64,000 nucleotides of DNA from Brasenia schreberi (GCA_036023115.1 JAYKKT010000087.1:11482501-11546500), one strand, 5' to 3'; numbered from the stretch's first letter, positions 1 to 11,383 are shown. Notes: a model not told the origin generated them from the sequence alone. A program made the numbers and translations.

Positions 1-446
1 CATCTTCGTCTTCATTCCTGCAATCAGCTGTATCCAAGCGTAGTAATACTCACCACACTGTTAACGTAGGACGAGATCTCGAGTTTTATGAAAACAAAAA
101 ATTCATGTTATCGACTCCATCTGGTAAAAAACACGAGATCGAGTTTTATGTGTATATTTGCTATTTGAAAAAGTCAAGAGAACAATTGTTGCAAGTTCAT
201 CAAAATCAATCTAAAAGCGAAGCCTGTAAGATTTATAATTACCATATAAATGGGAATCACAAGTAAGAGTGGACCAGTCAGACTTGCAGTAATAGACACA
301 ATAACAACCCCAAAAAATGTGAAGACTGTCAACCTAGCTGCCACCTAAGAAGATAGCTTATCTTCTTCTTCTTTCCCTTTCGTTTGGTTGCATCGGAGAT
401 TCTTTGTCAAAGATGCAACAGGACCATCTTCCAGCTATTAAATTTA

Positions 447-449
<3 letters not shown>

Positions 450-531
<82 letters not shown>
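450..531. repeat. compound (TC)n(TA)n microsatellite
   Basis: A run of about 18 TC units passes directly into about 22 TA units. The TA part is self-complementary and can form a hairpin. Both strands give spurious open frames through it (alternating Ser-Leu or Tyr-Ile on one strand, Arg-Glu on the other), which should not be called genes. Confidence 0.97.
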
Positions 532-534
<3 letters not shown>

Positions 535-898
535 TTTCGTATTTAACGTAATAATTATTTGGCACATTTGCACTGCCTTTGTCAACTACACCGGGTAGCG
601 GAAGAACCAATAGGGTAAGTATTTCACATGTTATGAAGTAAAGCGAAAACTTAACACATGAGAAACGTAAAGAGAACACGTTAAGCATGATTCATATCTA
701 AGTAAAATCATCTTTGGATTTTATATTTATATGATCAAGAACTCACTGATGTAACTTGTGGTGGTAACTGCAACGAAATCATTATGCTTGCGTTCCCACA
801 CGCATACAAAGCACGATAATAGATCACATTAAACATGGGCTTCTGTTTTTCCACACACAAAAAGTGAATCGGTAACGACTGTCTGAACATGATCGATT

Positions 899-1195
899 TC
901 AAACCAGCTCTGCAGTTTCAACTGCAACTGAACTGGGCTAGAAACCGGAATGATGAAATCAGATCCGGGACTCGGCTTGAGACTCTGGACCGCACAGTTT
1001 GATTTTGATTTTACCTTTCATGAGATCGAATCAATTCAAAACCAAAACCAGTGGTTCCAAAACACTGATTCTGAATTTTTTTCTTCAAAACATTAGTTTT
1101 TTTAAAAAAAATTTTGTTGGTTCCGAGGGGTTTAAAACTCAAACCGGAACCTCACAGAACCAACTGTTTAAGAACTGTAACCAATATCCACCTTA
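899..1195. repeat. diverged repeat, copy 1 (partner near 1615-1880)
   Basis: The word GTTTCAACTGCAACTGAACT followed by GGGC recurs in slightly altered form at about 1645-1672, and both copies are followed a few hundred bases later by similar stretches rich in 'gaaccgg' and 'caactgtt'. This suggests two old copies of one dispersed element, or a local duplication with about 400 bp between copies. I could not define ends, inverted repeats or a coding domain. Confidence 0.35.
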
Positions 1196-1614
1196 GACTG
1201 ATTCGATTATGATTCAAGGTTCTGAGGCAACCGAAACTGGTGGTTCGACCATGTCCAGGGGTGGCAATTTAAGACGCTGACTTGACAAGTTCACATTAAT
1301 CAGTTGTCCTATAAATAGGGTAAAGTTTGGCCTTATGTGCCTTGGGCCGGATCTGGTCCATCCAAAGAAACCCAATAAAGTCTGTTTGTGGTCTCACAGA
1401 CCCGCACCAAATGGAACTCGACCCTTTTATATATAATTCCCGTGGGGCGGTATCGTTTATTTGAAAAGGGGCCGGAAAGGCCTCTTTTCCTTCTACCCAG
1501 CTCCCCAAAAACAATGTTGGGCTTCCATGTGGTAATCATATAACTATCTTTGTGTTGAGCCAACAATTATTGCCCCTCTTTGCTTTGAGAGTGTGGGTGA
1601 TATTGCACCTTAGA

Positions 1615-1880
1615 CATGAACAACAGTTTGGAACCAGTTCAACAGTTTCAACTGGAACTAAATTGGGCCAAGAACAAGTCAGAATCAGAAATGGTCACAC
1701 CAGACCCAAAACCAGGGATCACCCAGTTCTATTCCTGTTCCAAAAGAACTGTTTCATATCTTTTTAATATTTTTCTAATTTCAAAATTTTTAATGATCTT
1801 CTTCAGTTTCAGGCAGTTTAAGACTCAAAGAGGAACCGAAACCGGAATTGATGGTCAAACCCTACTATTCAATCAACTGT
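1615..1880. repeat. diverged repeat, copy 2 (partner near 899-1195)
   Basis: Shares with the 899-1195 segment the string around 'gtttcaactgGaact' and 'tgggc', and later words of the 'gaaccgaaaccgg' type. Similarity is patchy and judged by eye, so the pairing is tentative. No protein domain is visible in the frames through it. Confidence 0.35.
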
Positions 1881-2375
1881 TGTTATCTTATAGTGGAGTA
1901 AATATCTTTGGCTAGTAGGATGGTACACATGAAATGAAGGCTTGTGAGATGTTTTAGGATGTTTGTACAAGAGTTCCAATAAGATCGAGAAGAAGAACCA
2001 AGCTTACTTCCATTCGTTGGCGTAAATGAATGAGCAAAAGAGCGCTGCACTGAATCCTACAGCAAATGATCAAGGAATGAAGGCATGATTTTCGGGAACC
2101 CATTAAGAAAAGCTTCTCTATGATGCACTAATTATGCTCGTTTTCACCAACTGTTCGAAAACGTTGAAAAAGTTTCATCAAACATATGGATAGTGCCACC
2201 TTGCTCCTGTACTTTGATGCAAACACTAACCATGAGTCCTTTTCAAGAACAGACAGGGGATACATGAGGACAAGGTTCCTACTAATACTGCACTAAGACC
2301 GCACGCAATATTATCATTGATTGATAGATCAAGCTATGGCATGTTTAGTAAATAGGAAAAACAACATATTGCATA

Positions 2376-2640
2376 GTGTTGGAAAAACATTACTTTATAT
2401 TCAATAGATATTAATTAATATTATTAAATGTTATTTATATATTTATTGAAATATTACAATGATTAATGTCATACTCAATATTTAATGAACATTGATTGAT
2501 ATTTAACATGTAATAACTAATATTCTTATCACTTAATCAGTATTAATCACTAAATTGATATTACATACACATTGTTAGTTAATATTATATTAGAAATTAA
2601 TACTGATAACATAATCAATTGATATTTATTCATGAATTTA
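2376..2640. repeat. AT-rich low-complexity tract
   Basis: About 265 bp composed almost only of variants of 'aatatt', 'attaat' and 'gatatt', with many short self-complementary words. It could be a decayed MITE or a simple AT-rich spacer; I saw no clear terminal inverted repeats or target duplication to decide. Confidence 0.6.
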
Positions 2641-3447
2641 GTCATTCTTGATTTTCATTGAGAGACATGAGCTATATACCATCAATGATAACGAGCGAAG
2701 ATAAAAAGAACTTGCAGACGACAGAATACCAACTAAAAGATAGCGGATAGTTTTACTGACGACCGTGTGCACCAGGAAGTTTATGAGACACTGGCGCCAA
2801 TCGATCGTCACAAAAGAGGGCATTACACGACGGTAAAACCGCAGAATCACTTTTCACGGACGGGTTAGGCCGTCATAATTTGATAACCGTCGCTGTTATT
2901 TTTTACCGAGGATCGCGTCCGTCAATGATTCTCGCGCTTTACCCCTAATATGTATTAAAGCTTATTGAAATTCGAAGAACTTTATGTGACTTCTGGTACA
3001 ACTGATTTTCCTATAAAACTCGAATCACGTGAACATTTTATAACCCCAACTTTCCAATCTTCTGTCTTGATCATCAACAGTCAATCAAAGCCATTTAAAT
3101 GATACTTCTCATATAGACAAGGACTCCACAGGCATCTGCTTTTATGTATAATTGTACAATGTTCAACATCACATCGTCATTACAACTACAAAATATAGCA
3201 TTTTATGTCATTTTATTTAAATGAAATCACCTAATAGAGCAAATAGATCACGATTAGAAACAAAGAACGCCACATTTGTAAGTTAGCCGACCATCCTAAA
3301 TGTGCCCACAACACAGCCAGTCACATCACACAAGATGGCCTACAGCAAGACCTTCGCATTACCAAAGCCAGCATTCACAATCTACCAAAAGCCTCACATC
3401 CACAAAGTAGCAGCTATAAAATCATCATTACATGATGGATAACAGTA

Positions 3448-3654
3448 CTAATATCGCTGATATTGGAGATTAATGAGAGCCTTTGATTTTGAAGCACCAG
3501 GCATCTGGGTCCCCTGATATCCCGGTCGCCATCCATCTGGGTCAGGATATGGTCTTTGCCTGTAGCCATCCAGATCGTGCATCAATAGCAGCTCTTTGAA
3601 ATGAGAACTCGGTGAGTTAGTAACCTGGATACCGTTGTCTGCTCCAGTAATATC
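3448..3654 (-). other. open segment, possible C-terminal exon of an unidentified protein
   Basis: Read on the minus strand, this frame stays open for 68 codons after a TAA and ends at TAG (3450-3448). The translation has protein-like composition: it contains HFKELLLMHDLDGY, then a Pro/Gly/Asp-rich stretch (RPYPDPDGWRPGYQG), and ends LINLQYQRY. No WD40, kinase or transposon motif is visible and I do not recognise it. It lies about 1.0 kb downstream of the WD40 relic on the same strand, so it would be a separate gene or a fragment of one. A second minus-strand frame is also open through part of it, which weakens the case. I could not fix a splice acceptor. Confidence 0.3.
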
Positions 3655-4672
3655 TTAAACTTGACCAGGCTTTTTCCCACATCAGGTGGGTTCGATTGAC
3701 AGCGCATCACAAGGATTTCCCAAGTCATCTGTCAAAATATTGTCCACTAATGTACCCCACAGCCGGGGTGAATGTCACACACGCACAATTATAATGCACA
3801 AGGTAGGACATTCAAAAACTCTCACGAGAAATTAACCCTTTAGACAGCACAAGTTATGTATCAATCCCTACAGTTACAGATCTGAAGGCTCTCTACCTGG
3901 CAGGCTTTTTGATGAGCCAATTTAGCCAGAACCACTTGGACTTTACACTGTTATCTGGATAAGCTGATATAGCTGAAAGTCCCTCACGCTACGTGCTGAA
4001 AATGGGATGAAACTTCCTCTGCAACACCATGCATTTATTCAGTAAAGCAAATAAATCACCTTCCTTCCTAGTATAAGCAAAGTAGGGCACGCCAAGCAAC
4101 GATCATTTATCCATGGACTAGCTCGAATATGCAATAGGAATTATCTATCAAATATGTGCAAGCAACATTTTATCACACAAAGAAATGGCATGATGAACGG
4201 CCACGAAACCCGTGATGTAGATGCACTGTAGTTTCATACCAGTTGTCCTCTTTAAAAGGTTCAAAAAGGTAACAAGTTCACAAAATGACTGAATATATTA
4301 CAAAAAAACCACCAAAATCATCTGCTTCTGTAGAACAAATCTTGTCATCTTGTAGCCTTCAGTAAAACAAACAGTAGTTAGGGGATTCCAAGCACTTTGT
4401 TGGACTTGGTAAAGGTCTAGCAGACTTAGGACTGCTTGTGAAACATTGAGCGAAAATTGCTCTATATCCACCGTTGCTAGATCTTTTTTTAATTCAAAGA
4501 AGATGGGACCATGTAGACGAAGTTGGTAATTATAAAACAATTGTATAAACAATAGCCAAGACAAAAAGCCCATCAGGGACCACTAAATTCGTTGGTAGTA
4601 CAGAAAAGTTTTCCAAAAGATTTGAAGTTTGAATGCAGAAACACTAGATAACTTCCCATGAATTTTCCTTTC
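3655..4672. other. non-coding, probable former 3' flank of the WD40 gene
   Basis: No coding signal seen. It lies directly downstream (minus strand) of the last WD40 exon remnant and probably includes the old 3' untranslated region. The small frames at 4298-4573 and nearby carry no domain. Confidence 0.45.
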
Positions 4673-4894
4673 CTAACAAAATTGAGCAACTTCAAAAACT
4701 CAGGCAGATGTATCCAATGACACAGAAACAAGAAACTGCCCATTAGCTGAGAGTGCCAAAGCCTGAATAGAATCATGATGTCCACAGAAGGTTTGCAAAC
4801 AATTGCCAGACAAGCTGTCCCAAACCCGAACTTTCCCATCGCCAGTAGCTACATACTGGGATGACCTAAGCCACAACAAACAAGTGACTCCTTC
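4673..4894 (-). pseudogene. WD40 relic, last exon with nonsense codon
   Basis: Acceptor CAG (4897-4895), then EGVTCLLWLRSSQYVATG, DGKVRVWDSLSGNC, and a final blade ending LVSVSLDTSA-stop. The stop TGA (4702-4700) stands where the family has Arg (CGA to TGA is a single transition), and the frame continues VFEVAQFC to a TAG at 4675-4673, matching the usual tail. Two residues are missing between ATG and DGK. The premature stop alone removes only a short tail and might be tolerated, but together with the upstream frameshift it fits a pseudogene. Confidence 0.85.
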
Positions 4895-4976
4895 CTGCCA
4901 ACACAAAATCACATACAACATCATGGTAAAGCAAACATACTGAAAGGTGTCAACATTTAATTCATCTTCCAGATAC

Positions 4977-5090
4977 CTCATGATCACAGGTGCAGCGTGG
5001 AGATGAATGCTGTAAATCCCAAATGATAAGCTTTTGATCCATGCCTCCAGTTGCTGCCCAACGATAGCTACACCAAGAGTAAGTGCTTTC
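4977..5090 (-). pseudogene. WD40 relic, third exon, 5' part degraded
   Basis: The 3' part is clear: YRWAATGGMDQKLIIWDLQH then SSPRCTCDHE, ending in CATGAG before a GT donor (4976-4975). The family segment expected just before it (the '...SHTDS-EC...SPS' stretch that closes the previous blade) is not readable. A weak trace may remain as FNESTYSWCS, suggesting small deletions. The exact 5' end is therefore uncertain. The intron to the second exon would be about 3.7 kb and contains foreign repeats. Confidence 0.72.
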
Positions 5091-6972
5091 ATTGAAAACT
5101 CTCCAATAATCAACTATCATATATCCAATAGCAAAAGATCGAGCAGGCATCAAGTCTAATGCAGGCAACTTCTGATCCAATCCAAGGCCTTGAACACTCC
5201 ACCAACAAGATCTATTTTCAGATTGGTAGGGGCATTACTTGTATTACTGGTTGGGATGACACTTTATTAAGTTAATTCAGATGATGGATCAGGACTGGGG
5301 TGTACTAATTGGATTCCAGCTGCATACTTTGTTAAAGATTGTATCCTTCCCAAGCGACAAAGGGAATTGTAAACATTGTCCAAGAATTACTGAAAGAAGG
5401 TCGATTCCTCATTGGGCATTTCATCCAAGAGTTCATTGCTTCCCTCATCTCAATAAATAATGAGATACACAGAGGCAGTCTGTGTTATCAAGGCTCCACA
5501 AGGGCATCTAACAGAGATAGAACTATGCAACCTATAAATGACCGAGGGAACTGGACATGTTCTGCAGACTGTGACAACCAAATAGCATGATATTCATATT
5601 CAGAAAAGAGAAATATGTTCCCCACCGACCCAACAACACTGTAAAGAAAATTTCTGGAAGAAGTTTAACTACTGTCATGTTCCTGTTTTCCTGCATGAAT
5701 TAGATCTTGTTCCCTTCTTTTCCATATTAAAATTGTGATACATCACAATTATCTTATGAAGCTACCCTACCAGCTGAAATCCATTCCACTAGACAAGCTT
5801 TTTCTGTATCATATGAAAATATAGGCCATTTATCACCTAAATCTCTTAGTGAATGGAAAGGAGATTTGCTATTTCTGTGAGATTACTTGCTTCTCAATTA
5901 TAATTTGCAAATCAAAAGCTAAATATTTCTCACAATTTGAAGCATGCATGAACATAAGTCCCATGACCGAAAGTTGTGATTAATAAAATTTACACCTAAA
6001 TTGCAACGGATCAGGCGGTTTGGATCCGAGCCTGATGAGATCCAAACCCACCCGGATATGAGAGCAATAACGCTCATGCGTTGCTGCACAGAATGTTACT
6101 GCACAAGGCATCCCCATTGCTGTTAGTACCGGACATTTACCGGATTTTCAAGGCCTTCAAAGGGCCTCTATGGTGGGCAGGCAGACGGCCTGGTGTGGAG
6201 CAGCCTCGGGAGAAGACACACAAGATGTAAAACATGGAAGAATCAACCGAAATCCGGTGAGTTTACCTATTTTTCATATTTTATTTTTTTCGGATTCTTC
6301 ATGAAAAACTTGTTGATAATCATCGTTTTGGGCTTGGATTGAAGCATTGAGGTAGAACAAAGTGTTTTGGCAGGTTTGGGTAAGTCGGGGGTGTCAATTT
6401 GGCTGGGAAACGGTTTCGATTCGCCATATTTTTCATTTTCTGCAACTTTCCTTTCATTTCTGTTTTCCGACAAAACGATATCGCCGGCCTTAATTGTCGT
6501 CGGAAACTGGCGAAATCAACGCTGGAAAACCATGGAAACCGACCCTTTTGTGCGTGTCCTTGTTTTCGTGTCGTGTCATGACGGACACGACGTGTCATGT
6601 CCAAAATGCCATGAATCGAAACTGATTCATGTCGTGTCGCATGTTAAGAACAAATTCAGTGTCAAAACTGGTTCTTTGTCGGAAATAGGTTAGGTTTGAG
6701 TCGTGTCTTGAAATGAGTTTCTGGGTTAGAAACAGGATCTGTGTCAGTAGTTATAGGTTATTTGTTGACACAGAGACACAAGCTACCTACTGTATCACTC
6801 AATTTGGATCGGATATGGATCTAGGGATCAGTTCAGATCTCGGATAGCTTAAACTGATCCAGATTGGGTGTGGGGTGATTTTAGGGTCATTTGAGATCCG
6901 ATTTGGATACGGTTTGTTGTGTTAAATTTGTAGTTAAATAAATTTTGAATTTTTTTTAATATTTTAATATTT

Positions 6973-7040
6973 TGTGGGAACAAAGAATCCATGTAGCCGA
7001 CCCTATCTAGTATGGGAAAAGGCTTAGTTGTTGTTGTTGT
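6973..7040 (+). mobile_element. 5'-truncated RTE-clade LINE 3' end
   Basis: The string CAAAGAATCCATGTAGCCGA, then 'ctagtatgggaaaaggcttag' and a (TTG)n tail, is the same 3' terminus that ends the large LINE at 55391 and the short element at 27167 (both on the minus strand). Here only about 68 bp remain, in plus orientation, as expected of a severely 5'-truncated target-primed insertion. Confidence 0.85.
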
Positions 7041-7684
7041 AATTATTTATAATTGTTTAGAGATAAAAATTAGAGGATTTGGTGGTGATAAGAGTGGTCC
7101 AGCGGCTTGGGGACTCAATCTTAGCGCTCCTTTAGGTAGGGGGTTATGTATTCTTTTACAGAATCATGCTAGAAGTGATTTTCTTGTTTTAATCAGATTT
7201 AAATGTGCATGGTTGATAAATGTTTTATTGATGTTTGTGAAATGATATTTCACAATTATGGGTTATTCAATATGCTTTTCAAATAAAACGAGTTTATGAC
7301 ATTGATTGATAAAGAGCATGTTTTGATATGCATGTGTTGTATGAACATGGTATTTAAATGTTGTATGGATATGGATTTGGTTTTAGATATTCGTGAATCT
7401 GGATATGATTTGTGAATGTGATGAACTGTAATTGGTTTTAGAAATGTAATGACGTGTGAATATACACGCCATACTTGTGTACGTTGTGTGAGGTCTCTAG
7501 AGACTTGCAAGTCCCTCGGGCAATCCAGCTTGAGGGAAATATAGGGTGTGCTCCCGGGCACTCGGTTATGAGAGTTGGCGTGGTTACCATTGTGGACAGG
7601 GTTACCGAGGTCACGTTAGAGAGGGTCGCACGACTCTCGTGGCCTTTGGGGCAAATGCAATATGGGTTGTAATTATCGTAACTA

Positions 7685-7722
7685 ATGATGTGTGTATGCG
7701 TGTGTGTGAGTGTGTGCGTATG
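7685..7722. repeat. TG-rich imperfect microsatellite
   Basis: Imperfect TG/TGTGTG run ('tgtgtgtatgcgtgtgtgtgagtgtgtgcg'-type composition). Non-coding. Confidence 0.7.
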
Positions 7723-8775
7723 AATTTGAGATCATGACTTAAAGGTGAAATTGTGCTTTAATATGAAATGATTGTGAAATTGTGCATACTTTTAGTATGA
7801 TTTATGTTTAAAGATATTTAACCTCCCTACTTGGCTATGTGTAGGAGCTCACCCCATTATTTTACATCTCATCCTGAAGCTAACACTTCCAAGACACATG
7901 GAGCACAGTAAAAGTTCGATAGAGCGGCATTTCTATATATTAGATGGTATGATAGGTATTGAACGATTTAGAAAGTCTTTTTATTTGAAGTTATTGTTAG
8001 GTGGGCCCCGCACCACTTTGGGCTTATTGTTTAGAACTTTAATATGAATATTTGTTTCATTGAGTTTGAATGAAATTAGTATTGTATTTGGTTATTGCTC
8101 ACCATCATGCCCGTGCGAGAAGCGGCCATGTGGCATTGGCTCGTGGTCGTGACCCGAGAGGGTGTGACATAAATCATCCACAATGGTCAAACTAGTGAGG
8201 CACGTGCAACAGGTCGCAGCAAATTTCCTAGTTTATGTGATGGTAGAACAACCAAAGATATCATACCCCTTGGAAAGTCCAATGCACTTAATGGATCCGG
8301 AATGATCAAGAAGAGAACTCATTACCTGCATTAGATACGCATATGCACATACATACATCAGTGACTACCAGTTAAAGCTCCAAATTTTGCTAAAAATGTA
8401 GTTGGTATCAATTATTTAACATTTTCTCAAACATAGAGCAGCGAGAATGTAGAAAACCAAAAGACATGGGATCTAAGTGCTAAATGGAAATCATCTTTCA
8501 GTTCTGGAAAAAAAGTAAATTGGATGGTACAAACAATTAACAAGATCAATGTGCCAAGGGTAGGTGGCAACTCGTATGAGAAAAGGGGCAATCAATGGGA
8601 GGAGCTTTACATATATTTTGAGGGTAGCTTTAAATATCATGATTGTTTAATTTAACACAATGCATTCACTATGATGCAGAAAATGAAGAACTGATGTCAC
8701 AATGGAAGTTGGACTGAAAAGAACGACATCAATAAAAGAAACATTGGCCTACTCAAGACTCAAAGGAATGCAGAC

Positions 8776-8889
8776 CTTGCCAGCAACTATATTAACTAAA
8801 TGAATAGTCCCATCCTTCGAACCATTAATAGCAACAGTAGTCTGATGTAATCTTCAAGCATGTCAACCCCTTTGTGTGATATTGATGAC
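8776..8889 (-). pseudogene. WD40 relic, second exon with frameshift
   Basis: Acceptor CAG ends at 8890; donor GT at 8775-8774 follows GGCAAG. The first part reads HQYHTKGLTCLKITSD; then the frame breaks near 8839 and the correct continuation (TVAINGSKDGTIHLVNIVAGK) is found in another frame. A one-base insertion or two-base deletion explains it. Without it the exon would encode a normal blade of the propeller. Confidence 0.82.
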
Positions 8890-9874
8890 CTGCAAGAGTT
8901 GATCGTGATGAATAGCTAATACCAACAAGAACAGGTTGCAGGGTTACACGAAATTCACATCTACGCTTCATGCAAAAAATACAACCATCATTTAGATTAA
9001 AACATATTACAAGCTAAGACTACGAACTGACTCTGATGCAGAAGAGGCCTGTAAAAACCACGCCAGACTTTGTGAAAGTGGTTGAAAGTGAAACATTTGC
9101 TCTGCTGCAATATTTCACTTTATGAACTTGGTCATGCATGCATCGGGGCTATGCAATGCGCTTCATCTTTTCTTGCTTTATTTGAATATTTGTAATTAAC
9201 CTGATAAGCTTGTACAACTTGACAGGATATCTTGACATGCCACAGGATGTTATAGTAAAAACAATTAAAACTTATCAACCTTTCTAATACAAACGTCCAG
9301 CTTCTGGACCCAACAAAAGGTCATAATATTATCTATGCAATTGCTGTTGACATCAAACAGATTCTGTTTCAAAAACCAGCACCAGTAGATAGCATAACAG
9401 ACATATGTCATCAGCAAGAAATAGAGATAGGAGTTGAAAAACTTTATGGTGTTTGATGCAGTAGGTCTTTCTAAATTTTGCAATACGAGAATGCATAATA
9501 TCACATAGAAATCCTCGAACTTGTAGAGAATCATCTTTTCTTCTCATCACGGTTCCTTGCAATGTCACATAAACAAAAAAAAAAAGATTCTCAATCTGTC
9601 ACATAGAAACTTATGCAAGTGATATTGTATAAGTAACAACAGTTGTCTGCAACCTTCGTTAAGCACATTTTCCCCAGGAAAAACTAAAGCCAATCTGATG
9701 TAACTATTTGCTGATATGCATAAGAACCAGATATAATCACTAAGAGCTGAAAATCAACTAGAAAATATTACACAGAAGGAAAAATAAGACGTCACCCTCT
9801 CATATCAATATGTCCTGAATGAAAGAAAGGAAATACATTATTACTATAATAATCAACGTTGACTCCGAATATAC
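8890..9874. other. intron between first and second WD40 exon remnants
   Basis: Bounded by a GT donor (9874-9873) and AG acceptor (8891-8890) on the minus strand. No gene or named repeat seen inside. The frames at 9265-9568 have no recognisable domain. Confidence 0.6.
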
Positions 9875-9958
9875 CTTGAACTACATGAGTGCTCTCACTT
9901 GACTTTGGATTCCATATCCTTAGTGATGCATCATCAGAGACAGTGCAAATAGTTTTAC
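9875..9958 (-). pseudogene. WD40 relic, first surviving exon
   Basis: 84 bp. The acceptor AG is at 9960-9959 after a pyrimidine-containing stretch, and the donor GT at 9874-9873 follows CAAG. It encodes GKTICTVSDDASLRIWNPK and then SSESTHVVQG, the end of one WD blade and the start of the linker. The family usually has Gly where 'V' precedes SDD. Reading joins in phase to the next exon (Q-G-H-Q-Y-H-T). Satellite-like sequence begins only about 50 bp further 5' (above 10000). Confidence 0.85.
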
Positions 9959-9999
9959 CTTCACAAAGACAAAGCATAAGTGAAGTTAGAATATCATAG

Positions 10000-10320
10000 T
10001 TTTACCAAACCAAACCAAACCAAACCAACAAAATAGTTATATCCGTCTATGACTAATGTTGTTTATGACTAATGTTTATTTTAAGTCTCAACTAAACTAA
10101 ACAAAACCAACAAAAAACTTATACTCGTCACTATTGTTGATTTAGAGTCTTACCCTAACCGTACACATGGCAAAGTTATATCCGTCTGTCACTAATGTTG
10201 ATTTGAAACATCAACCTAACCACACCAACAAAGAACTTATACCCATTAGTATTGTCGATTTAGAGTTATTGCCTAATGACACACAAAAAGTTATATACGT
10301 CTATAACTAATGTTGATTTT
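10000..10320. repeat. satellite block 1 (left edge of the array)
   Basis: After a short AACCA-type run (about 10000-10029) the satellite begins: 'agttatatccgtctatgacta', 'ttatactcgtcactattgttg', 'gatttagagtcttaccctaacc' and so on. These are the same half-units as in the main array, though diverged. The block is cut at 10320 by the copia remnant. It abuts intronic DNA of the WD40 relic, marking the junction between low-copy DNA and the array. Confidence 0.88.
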
Positions 10321-11383
10321 GTTAAAAACTTGCCTTCAATAAGGAAAATAAGATAGAACTTAAAGATTCGGCAGATTGGAGACATCCCATCCACTCTACC
10401 CACAATGTGGAAGACAACGCTCACACACGGCTGCCTCTCTCTTATTCCACCATTACCCAATCTAAACCCTAATCTCTTATTTATAAACACAATCTAACTT
10501 AAATGACTAATATACCCCTATTACTAATGAAGTAATACTGATTAAACATAAATGATAAAAACTAACATAAGATGTCCACATTAGGACCCGATTCCAATTT
10601 CTATCACTCTCCCTCAAGTTAGGTAAAAGATATTGAGAACACCTAACTTGGATAAATTTTCTTTAAGTTGTCTACTGACAATTGCTTTGGTAAGAAAATC
10701 AACCCTTTAGATTATAAAATACAATATCTCTTCAACATCATCACCTATTATAATGATATCATCTACATAAACTGCAAGTACTTACAACTTCATACCTTTG
10801 TTCAAAAATAAAGTATGATCATTTATGCTTTTTTCATATCTCAGACTGCATATTGCATCACTCAATTTTTTTCAAACCAGGCTCTTGGTGATTGTTTCAG
10901 TACGTAGATAGCTTTATTCAGTCTACATATTGTACTCTCCTTTGCTTTAATATTCATCTCTGGAGAAAGTTCCATAAATACTTCTTCATTCAGATCTCCC
11001 TGCAGAAAATCATTTTCCACGTATAATTGTCATAGATTCCATCCAAAATTTGCTACCATACTAAGAAGTATTATTATGGAAGTAAGTTTTGCTATAGGAG
11101 CAAAGGTTTCATTGTAGTCAATCTCATATGATTGACTGTATCCCTTGGCAATAAGTCACGACTTATATCTTTCAATAGTGTTATATGCCTTATATTTAAT
11201 AGTGAAAACCCACTTGCAAAACACAATATTTCTGTTATGAGGAAGTTTCATTCCTGTCCAAGTATTATTCTTAGCAAGTGCATCTAATTCTGCTTCTATT
11301 ACAACTCTCCATAAAGGATACCTGTTGGCTTCTTCAAAGCTTGAGGGGATCCTATTTTTATCAACATTTGCAACAAAAGCTTC
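10321..11383 (-). mobile_element. truncated Ty1/copia remnant inserted in satellite
   Basis: Minus-strand element with its 3' LTR on the left (about 10321-10606), a polypurine tract (CTCTCCCTCAAGTT on the plus strand, 10607-10620) and a decayed reverse transcriptase. Readable RT pieces on the minus strand are GYSQSYEIDYNETFAPIAKL and LNKAIYVLKQSPRAW. The RNase H part between the PPT and the RT is mostly deleted, and everything upstream of the RT N-terminus (5' LTR, gag, protease, integrase) is missing. Satellite resumes directly at 11384. Related in sequence to the copia elements at 15835 and 16756. No target duplication survives. Confidence 0.85.

Larger units (their letters stand above)
1..3447. 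other. non-coding stretch left of the WD40 relic
   Basis: I see no convincing gene here. The open frames are short, lack recognisable domains and several run through simple repeats. Contents that can be named are the TC/TA microsatellite (450-531), a diverged pair of related segments near 899 and 1615, an AT-rich tract (2376-2640), and a GC-richer block at 2740-2940 with repeated CGTC/GACG words reminiscent of subterminal regions of some DNA transposons. The last resemblance is weak and I could not find matching termini. Confidence 0.5.
5115..8775. other. large intron-like interval filled with repeat-derived DNA
   Basis: No gene seen. It separates the second and third WD40 exon remnants. It holds a 5'-truncated RTE LINE tail (6973-7040), a 'cgtgtc/gacacg' self-complementary patch near 6560-6600, a block with repeated 'gatccg/ggatcgg' words (about 6800-6920), a TG-rich patch (7685-7722), and a GC-richer block at 7460-7670 and 8100-8170 of the kind often seen in plant repeat elements. 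The short frames across it show no domains. At least part was probably inserted after the gene formed. Confidence 0.5.
4673..9958 (-). pseudogene. AAMP-like WD40 repeat protein, 5'-truncated pseudogene
   Basis: Four minus-strand exon remnants match, in order, the C-terminal half of the plant homologue of angio-associated migratory cell protein, a cytoplasmic WD40 beta-propeller protein. Diagnostic pieces are GKTICTVSDDASLRIWNPK, GSKDGTIHLVN, AATGGMDQKLIIWDLQHSSP and GKVRVWDSLSGNC, with splice signals in the expected places. Damage: a frameshift in the second exon near 8839, a poorly matching start to the third, a two-residue deletion in the fourth (ATG-DGKVRVW, normally two residues between G and D) and an Arg-to-stop change (TGA 4702-4700) eight codons before the next stop (TAG 4675-4673). 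The N-terminal acidic region and the first WD repeats are absent: satellite begins about 50 bp 5' of the first remnant. Family assignment is confident; loss of function is inferred from the lesions. Sequencing error could explain one lesion but hardly all. Confidence 0.85.

Noticed and set aside
404..688. Open frames on both strands at 404-688
   Set aside because: They are mostly translations of the TC/TA microsatellite (Ser-Leu, Tyr-Ile or Arg-Glu runs).
2740..2940. Possible CACTA or MULE transposon end
   Set aside because: Repeated CGTC/GACG words are suggestive, but I found no terminal inverted repeats, target duplication or transposase.
6367..6693. Open frame of 108 codons on the plus strand
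   Set aside because: Overlapped by comparable frames on the other strand, no domain, and part of it lies in a 'cgtgtc/gacacg' repeat patch inside the intron-like interval.
9265..9568. Minus-strand frames between the WD40 exon remnants
   Set aside because: No WD40 match and no splice signals joining them to the flanking exons; intron sequence.
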